Assembly: GCA_017550055.1 (NCBI GenBank)
Contig: JAFYMM010000121.1
Location: 1 to 6,634, forward strand
DNA: 6,634 bases
Direction of reading: 5' to 3'
Origin: Paludibacteraceae bacterium
Lineage (GTDB): Bacteria > Bacteroidota > Bacteroidia > Bacteroidales > Paludibacteraceae
Each line of letters opens with the position of its first letter. The first letter of the stretch is position 1. Below, piece by piece: positions 1 to 4,005 of the stretch. The translations under genes and the position numbers were made by a program. Under the pieces are notes generated by a model. It did not search any database and was not told the origin of the DNA. It saw nothing but the letters and a program-made list of their open reading frames with translations.

Positions 1-1
1 G

Positions 2-36
2 CTCTCAACTCTCAACTCACAACTCACAAACCTCAA
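2..36 (+). repeat. Five tandem 7-bp units at the start of the partial gene
   Basis: Two copies of CTCTCAA (2-8, 9-15) are followed by two copies of CTCACAA (16-22, 23-29) and one decayed unit ACCTCAA (30-36). The array may extend beyond the left edge. Seven is not a multiple of three, so gain or loss of one unit would shift the reading frame. The other two plus-strand frames close soon after the array, at 39-41 and 52-54, and only the frame described for 2-214 continues. Confidence 0.8.
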
Positions 37-214
37 CTTAGGCATAGACATTGACGGTGCAATCCAAGCCCAAATCATACAAGAAATGAAACTCGCCAAT
101 GCCACACTGCCAATATTCATCATTGCCGACACATTCAACCGCGTAGTCTTCTGCTCGCAAGGCTACACCATCGGACTCGGCGAACAACTCGTGAAAACTG
201 CTAAACAATTATAA
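2..214 (+). CDS. 3' end of an unidentified gene, probable thioredoxin-like C-terminal domain (5' partial)
   Basis: The frame starting at base 2 is open to a TAA at 212-214 and gives about 70 residues, too short to appear as a full ORF. After a repetitive stretch (LSTLNSQLTNLN) comes a normal protein sequence containing GIDIDGAIQAQ, LPIFIIADTFNRVVF and SQGYTIGLGEQL. A proline before two adjacent beta strands, then a Gly and a final amphipathic helix, matches the end of a thioredoxin/TlpA fold; this is an inference from pattern only. From memory, similar C-termini occur in large Bacteroidota secreted or transglutaminase-like proteins, but I cannot confirm this. The only in-frame ATG inside (86-88) would leave 42 codons, so the true start is outside the window. 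Third codon positions are rich in A and C. The gene converges on cutC, with a terminator directly after the stop. Confidence 0.55.
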   Translation, partial: LSTLNSQLTNLNLGIDIDGAIQAQIIQEMKLANATLPIFIIADTFNRVVFCSQGYTIGLGEQLVKTAKQL

Positions 215-217
215 TAC

Positions 218-264
218 AAAAAGGCTAACTAAAAAGTCAAATAGACCATTAGTTAGCCTTTTTT
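218..264. terminator. Bidirectional intrinsic terminator between convergent genes
   Basis: Left arm AAAAAGGCTAACTAA (218-232) pairs perfectly with TTAGTTAGCCTTTTT (249-263). The intervening 16 bases can form a small inner stem, GTC 236-238 with GAC 244-246. The stem ends in six T on the plus strand (259-264), and the matching A run at 218-222 supplies a U tract for the minus strand. It lies 3 bp after the plus-strand stop and about 90 bp beyond the cutC stop, so it can serve both converging transcripts. Confidence 0.92.
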
Positions 265-356
265 ATTATTTACTTCGTTCAGGATTTTTGCTTCGCACAG
301 CATAGCTCAAACAAGCCCTGCTCTCGCTTATTGCAAAAACTACTCCCTCTACATTT

Positions 357-1106
357 CTATTCTACTCCCAACTCTCTCATCGTTTCTCTCACAACCAATT
401 CATCAGTTACATCTCTACTATATTCGTCTATCACCACAGCACCACCCATTGAGACTCTCGATTTACGGAATATCATACCACTCTCGCAACGCGTACGACC
501 CGAAAAATGAAACTCTCGCGCACCCGTTTCTTTAGCAATATACGCAATATTTCGAGCATTCACACCGCAACCAGGCATAATAATAATGCGCTCACCTGCA
601 CGCTCAACCAATTCACGCAACAAACACACACCCTCCTCAGCCTTAGGCATCTGCCCTGAAGTAAGAATACGATGACACCCCAACTCTATTATCTGCTCTA
701 ATGCCACAAATGGATCACGACACACATCAAATGCACGATGAAATGTAACAGACATACCCTCTGCCTCTTGCATTAGCCTACGCATAAACTCCATATCTAC
801 ATCACCTTCAGGAGTAAGTGCACCAAACACCACACCATCTACGCCCAAACTTCTCGCCATACGCACATCCTCTATCATTATTTCCTTCTCCAAATCGGAA
901 TATAAAAAATCACCACCACGAGGACGAATAATCACATGCAATTTTGTTGTAGTCAACACCCTACGAGCCATAACGATATCGCCATACGACGGCGTAGTAC
1001 CCCCTTCAGGCATACCAGCACACAACTCCACTCTATCCACACCAGCCCGTTGTGCCACCACACAACTCTCTACAGAATTAGCACAATTCTCAAATTTGTA
1101 ATACAT
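357..1106 (-). CDS. cutC: Copper homeostasis protein CutC family, TIM-barrel
   Basis: The 249-residue product has the usual length of CutC (E. coli CutC is about 248) and aligns by eye along its whole length. Family blocks seen: CANSVESCVVAQRAGVDRVE (8-27), EGGTTPSYG (34-42), IIRPRGGDFLYSD (59-71), VTFHRAFD (120-127), RILTSGQ (146-152), IMPGCGVNARNI (177-188) and a final DEYSRDV. CutC proteins are cytoplasmic TIM barrels (PF03932). They were named for copper tolerance in E. coli, but a direct metal role is disputed and no enzymatic reaction is established. ATG at 1104-1106 is the natural start, placing the first strand at the usual distance; the stop is TAG at 357-359. The start lies 37 bp after the lipid-kinase stop, so cotranscription is possible. 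Third codon positions are strikingly rich in G and T, unlike the three genes upstream. Confidence 0.95.
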   Translation of the reverse strand: MYYKFENCANSVESCVVAQRAGVDRVELCAGMPEGGTTPSYGDIVMARRVLTTTKLHVIIRPRGGDFLYSDLEKEIMIEDVRMARSLGVDGVVFGALTPEGDVDMEFMRRLMQEAEGMSVTFHRAFDVCRDPFVALEQIIELGCHRILTSGQMPKAEEGVCLLRELVERAGERIIIMPGCGVNARNIAYIAKETGAREFHFSGRTRCESGMIFRKSRVSMGGAVVIDEYSRDVTDELVVRETMRELGVE

Positions 1107-1143
1107 AACAAATATATTTACATTCTGCTATTTAATATAAAAA

Positions 1144-2079
1144 TCAGACAATCATATAAAGTGCAGAAGGGATGACTTCGGCGGTGTATGGGCCATGGCC
1201 ATCAATTACGATTCCGTCCACTTCGATGAGTTGAGAGTCGTGATTTTTGATTTTGAAGCGTTTGGTGGCACGCATGACACAATATGGGCAGTTCCAAAGT
1301 TCACCACGGAAGAGATATGAGAGTGCTTTAAGTATGACTCTGACAGTTGGACGTGGAAGCATATTTATATGGAAAATACCATCGGTTGGGTCGGCTGGCA
1401 CTTGTTTGAGTCCGCCACCTGTATAGCAACCATTGCCTACGGCGATTGTAAACACTTCGTCTTGAATCTCTTCATTATCATAAACAAGGTGCATTTTGGT
1501 TGGTTTCCATTTGAACACTGCCGAAAGCAAACTTAAGACATATACCCATGAACGACCACCAAGAATTTGTCGCATATTTTCCATTATTTTACATACTTGT
1601 CCATCGAAACCAACGCCTAAACCATTGATAAAATAGCGTTTACGCTCTTCGCCATCGACATGATAAGTGAGACATCCAAGATCGACTTTCACGCGACGAC
1701 GCTCATAGAATCGGTCGGAGAGTTTGCGATCAGACTTATATAATCCCCAATAGCGAGCCCAGTCGTTGCCTGTGCCATAAGGAATTAATGCAATTGAGAC
1801 TTGGTCTTTATCTTCGATATTGGCAGTATAGATGCCATTAATGACTTCGTTGATAGTGCCATCGCCACCGACTAAGAGTAGGTTGCGAAATCCGTGTTCT
1901 ACAAGATGACGAGCAATTTCGGTTGCATGACCTGCATATTCGGTTGTCCAAACTTGGAACTCCATTTCGGCACGTTTAAGGGCGCGATACATTTTAACCC
2001 AATCATAGCGCAAACGTTGTTTACCTGCTTTCGGATTGAGAATTACTGCCCATTTTTCGTCTCTTAAATTGAATTTCAT
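1144..2079 (-). CDS. Diacylglycerol kinase-family lipid kinase (DAGK catalytic domain, YegS/DgkB-like)
   Basis: The 311-residue product has the length of soluble bacterial DAGK_cat proteins (about 290-320). Motifs in order: NPKAG (15-19), GGDGTINEV (71-79, nucleotide and substrate binding), PYGTGND (100-106), NGLGVGFD (152-159), VGNGCYTGGG (214-223) and PADPTDG (228-234, containing the conserved acidic residue). The family transfers phosphate from ATP to a lipid hydroxyl such as diacylglycerol or a sphingoid base. The actual substrate cannot be read from sequence; Bacteroidota make sphingolipids, so a sphingoid or ceramide substrate is a possible alternative. The motif usually written DGE near the C-terminus reads EVDGI (286-290). 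There is no signal peptide, so a cytoplasmic enzyme acting at the inner membrane is likely. It starts at ATG 2077-2079, 49 bp after aroC, and ends 37 bp before cutC. No strong Shine-Dalgarno is seen, only an A-rich leader. Confidence 0.92.
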   Translation of the reverse strand: MKFNLRDEKWAVILNPKAGKQRLRYDWVKMYRALKRAEMEFQVWTTEYAGHATEIARHLVEHGFRNLLLVGGDGTINEVINGIYTANIEDKDQVSIALIPYGTGNDWARYWGLYKSDRKLSDRFYERRRVKVDLGCLTYHVDGEERKRYFINGLGVGFDGQVCKIMENMRQILGGRSWVYVLSLLSAVFKWKPTKMHLVYDNEEIQDEVFTIAVGNGCYTGGGLKQVPADPTDGIFHINMLPRPTVRVILKALSYLFRGELWNCPYCVMRATKRFKIKNHDSQLIEVDGIVIDGHGPYTAEVIPSALYMIV

Positions 2080-2128
2080 GATATTATGTTTTTTTTATAG
2101 AATTATAGATAGACATTATGTAGGTGTC

Positions 2129-3178
2129 TTATTTAGAAAGTATTTGGTCAATGATAGTTATAGCTGCCATGGCACGAACTACGGCTACGGCACGTGGAGC
2201 AACACAAACATCGTGACGCCCAGAGATTTGCACAGCAACTGCTTGACCAGAATCGGTTACGGTGCGTTGTGGTTGAGAGATAGATGAAACTGGCTTGAAT
2301 GCTACACGGAAATAGATTGGTTCGCCTGTGGTGATGCCACCTAACAATCCGCCTGCGCGATTGGTGTTGAATTTCACCTTGCCTTTTTTAAGCAACATTT
2401 CATCGTTGCTCTCAGTGCCTTGTGCCGCTGCGGCCGACATTCCTAATCCGTATTCAAAGCCTTTAGCGGCAGGAATAGAGAGCATAGCAGAGGCAAGTGC
2501 GGCTTGCACCTTATTAAATATAGGCTCGCCTACTCCAGCTGGGACGCCTTTGATTTCGCAGCGTACGGCTCCACCGATAGAATCGCCCTCTTCGCGCACT
2601 TGTTCAAGCAAATCGAGCCAAAGGGCTTCGGTGAACTTATCAGGACAGCGAAGTGGACTTTTGTTTACATCATTGCCGTCAGTTTGATCGGGAATAAGGA
2701 TTGGACCAATTTGATCGACATAGACAGAGAACGAGACACCTTGTTTGGCTAACCATTGTTCTGCAATAGCACCTGCAACTACTTGAGCCACAGTGGTACG
2801 AGCAGAGGCACGTCCGCCACCACGATGGTCGCGAATGCCATAGCGCATATCATAGGTATAGTCGGCATGACCTGGACGATAGATATGTTCTAAATCGGCA
2901 TAATCTTCACTGCGAACATCCTTGTTGCGAATGATAAAGGCGATAGGTGTGCCAAGAGTAACACCTTCGTATATACCCGATAAGAACTCAATATTGTCAG
3001 TCTCGCAACGCTTGGTCGAGCCTGCTGTGGTTTGAGGTGAGCGCAGGGCTACACTTCGTTTGATTGCAGCAAAATCAAGACGCAATCCTGCGGGACAACC
3101 ATCAATTACACCCCCTATGGCAGGTCCGTGACTCTCGCCAAAGGTGGTTAATCGGAATATATGACCAAATGTGTTCAT
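2129..3178 (-). CDS. aroC: Chorismate synthase (EC 4.2.3.5)
   Basis: AroC converts 5-enolpyruvylshikimate-3-phosphate to chorismate, using reduced FMN, at the last step of the shikimate pathway. The product is 349 residues, close to the usual 350-360. Seen directly: N-terminal MNTFGHIFRLTTFGESHG with catalytic-type His17, RPGHADYTYDMRYG (101-114, His104), the loop IRDHRGGGRASART (115-128), GGLLGGITTGEPI (277-289) and the C-terminal SGRHD..APRAV (319-331). The Arg-rich segment that is RRRPG in E. coli reads LRSPQ here (residues 45-49), while the flanking sequence aligns without gaps. ATG at 3176-3178 is the natural start because the family begins MNTFG.. or similar. The stop is TAA at 2129-2131. 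It is preceded by a 205-bp gap with hairpins and followed closely by the lipid kinase and cutC, so it may head a three-gene unit. No clear Bacteroidota promoter (TTTG, TAnnTTTG) could be placed in its leader. Confidence 0.97.
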   Translation of the reverse strand: MNTFGHIFRLTTFGESHGPAIGGVIDGCPAGLRLDFAAIKRSVALRSPQTTAGSTKRCETDNIEFLSGIYEGVTLGTPIAFIIRNKDVRSEDYADLEHIYRPGHADYTYDMRYGIRDHRGGGRASARTTVAQVVAGAIAEQWLAKQGVSFSVYVDQIGPILIPDQTDGNDVNKSPLRCPDKFTEALWLDLLEQVREEGDSIGGAVRCEIKGVPAGVGEPIFNKVQAALASAMLSIPAAKGFEYGLGMSAAAAQGTESNDEMLLKKGKVKFNTNRAGGLLGGITTGEPIYFRVAFKPVSSISQPQRTVTDSGQAVAVQISGRHDVCVAPRAVAVVRAMAAITIIDQILSK

Positions 3179-3188
3179 AATCTTGTGT

Positions 3189-3205
3189 AATGCAGAATGC
3201 AGAAT
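3189..3205. repeat. Short 7-bp tandem repeat in the aroC leader
   Basis: AATGCAG occurs twice in tandem (3189-3195, 3196-3202) and is followed by a partial third copy (AAT). On the minus strand it reads as TTCTGCA repeats about 12-28 bases before the aroC ATG, so it would lie in the mRNA leader next to the ribosome-binding region. The heptamer period equals that of the array at 2-36, with a different unit. Confidence 0.6.
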
Positions 3206-3231
3206 TTATTGTTTTTTTATAATTGAAAATA

Positions 3232-3359
3232 TCAAATACGACACACACTGAGAGTGGGTATTTTGAGGGTATGGTTATCATACGATGAACCTTGCTTGAA
3301 GGTATCTCTTTCCTATAGGAAATCGAACAATCAAATACACACTCTCAATGTGTATTTGA
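3232..3359. repeat. Hairpin cluster bounded by two related inverted repeats (BIME-like or structured leader)
   Basis: Five small inverted repeats lie in 128 bp between slyD and aroC. They are: TCAAATAC (3232-3239) with GTATTTTGA (3258-3266), containing inner stem CACT/AGTG (3246-3249, 3253-3256); GTATG/CATAC (3269-3273, 3279-3283); ACCTT/AAGGT (3289-3293, 3299-3303); the 14-bp palindrome TTTCCTATAGGAAA (3309-3322); and TCAAATACACA/TGTGTATTTGA (3331-3341, 3349-3359). The first and last hairpins are related to each other in inverted orientation: the reverse complement of the first contains TACCCACTCTCAGTGTGT and the last TACACACTCTCAATGTGT. The whole block therefore begins TCAAATAC and ends GTATTTGA. 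No target duplication was seen at its edges. It could be a REP/BIME-like element, a small non-autonomous element, or a folded leader of aroC. Confidence 0.6.
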
Positions 3360-3364
3360 CTGTT
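3326..3364 (-). terminator. Strong hairpin downstream of slyD, possible terminator
   Basis: An 11-bp perfect stem (3331-3341 with 3349-3359) with a 7-base loop extends by four more pairs (3326-3329 with 3361-3364) across one mismatch. It starts 20 bp after the slyD stop on the minus strand. The bases after the stem on that strand (TGTTCGATTTCC) are only moderately U-rich, so it is not a textbook intrinsic terminator. It is also the right-hand hairpin of the cluster at 3232-3359. Confidence 0.4.
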
Positions 3365-3383
3365 GTATTTTTGATGCTATTTT

Positions 3384-3947
3384 TTAGCAGCAACCACCGC
3401 CACAACCAGAGCATCCGCCATCGCCACATGAGTCGCATGAGCAACCGCCACCACAACCGTGGTGCATCATTGCGTGAAGTTCTTCTTCTGTTGGTTGAGT
3501 TACGCTGATGATACGGCCTGAGAAATAGAGGTCTTCGCCAGCGAGTGGGTGATTGAGGTCGACTTGCACAGTTTCAGCTTTCACTTCAACGATTTCTGCA
3601 TTGATGCGATTGCCTTCGTTATCAACGAGAGGTACGATTGCGCCTGGGAATACTTTTTCGTCATCGAATTTGCCGTCAATCATGAAGATATTTTTAGGGA
3701 GTTCGATAACGCTTTCTTCTTCGTATTCGCCGTATGCATCAACTACAGGGATCATAAACTCGAATTTGTCGCCTTCGCCAAGACCTTCAAGATTTTCTTC
3801 GAATTTAGGCAACATCATGCCCATGCCGTGGAAATATTGAAGTGGTTGTTCTGGAGTTGTTTCTTCCATGAGTTCGAGTTCACCATTTTCGGTTTTTACA
3901 GAAAGTTTGTACTGCAAAATAACTAATTTGTTTTCTGAAATTTTCAT
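3384..3947 (-). CDS. slyD: SlyD-type FKBP peptidyl-prolyl cis-trans isomerase with Cys-rich tail
   Basis: This cytoplasmic folding helper isomerises prolyl bonds (EC 5.2.1.8); E. coli SlyD also delivers nickel and binds metals through its tail. The 187-residue product has the SlyD layout. The first FKBP half (about 1-68) carries YFHGMGMMLPKFEENLEG (38-55) and is followed by DAYGEYEE (70-77). The insert-in-flap chaperone domain lies at about 75-128, with LPKNIFM and VDNEGNRINAEIVEV. Then NHPLAGEDLYFSGRI (132-146) closes the FKBP domain. The tail from His158 onward contains HAMMHHG and then eight cysteines (165, 169, 171, 174, 179, 182, 186, 187) among Gly, Ser and Asp. This is shorter and far more Cys-biased than the His-rich E. 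coli tail. ATG 3945-3947 is the family start. It follows lptD by 58 bp that contain a palindrome, and is followed by a hairpin cluster before aroC. Confidence 0.95.
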   Translation of the reverse strand: MKISENKLVILQYKLSVKTENGELELMEETTPEQPLQYFHGMGMMLPKFEENLEGLGEGDKFEFMIPVVDAYGEYEEESVIELPKNIFMIDGKFDDEKVFPGAIVPLVDNEGNRINAEIVEVKAETVQVDLNHPLAGEDLYFSGRIISVTQPTEEELHAMMHHGCGGGCSCDSCGDGGCSGCGGGCC

Positions 3948-3967
3948 ATTCTTATAAGTTTTTTAGT

Positions 3968-3987
3968 AATAAGTACGTGTACTTATT
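3968..3987. promoter_or_regulatory. 20-bp palindrome upstream of slyD, operator-like
   Basis: AATAAGTAC (3968-3976) and GTACTTATT (3979-3987) are exact reverse complements separated by GT. The centre lies about 31 bp before the slyD start, in the 58-bp gap after lptD. It is not followed by a T run on either strand (the minus strand continues ACTAAAAAAC), which argues against an intrinsic terminator. The two-fold symmetry suits a dimeric DNA-binding regulator overlapping a slyD promoter, but no regulator or promoter can be named. Confidence 0.5.
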
Positions 3988-4005
3988 GTGTTAATATTTT
4001 ATTGT

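Noticed and set aside
1109..1116. CAAATATA, which on the minus strand is TATATTTG and matches the Bacteroidota -7 element TAnnTTTG
   Set aside because: It ends only two bases before the cutC ATG, so transcription would begin inside the coding region, and no TTTG lies at the proper distance upstream.
936..1175. Plus-strand open frame of 79 codons
   Set aside because: It lies antisense over the cutC 5' end, is Ser/Thr/His-rich with no domain pattern, and runs through the cutC-kinase gap. It is a shadow of cutC.
2036..2752. Several plus-strand open frames over aroC and its 3' end
   Set aside because: They are antisense to an unambiguous chorismate synthase and lack any recognisable domain or start context.
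3342..3348. CTCTCAA in the hairpin loop, identical to the heptamer unit at 2-15
   Set aside because: A single 7-bp match is expected by chance at this composition; there is no tandem copy here and no reason to link the two sites.
3387..3455. Short repeated words such as CCGCCACAACC resembling a small repeat array
   Set aside because: They encode the repeated Gly-Cys motifs of the SlyD tail and have no regular repeat-spacer structure, so this is not a CRISPR or intergenic array.
3254..3508. Plus-strand open frame of 84 codons covering the hairpin cluster and the slyD tail
   Set aside because: It spans the inverted repeats and the Cys-rich tail in antisense; its His/Arg runs are the reverse reading of the Gly/Cys codons.
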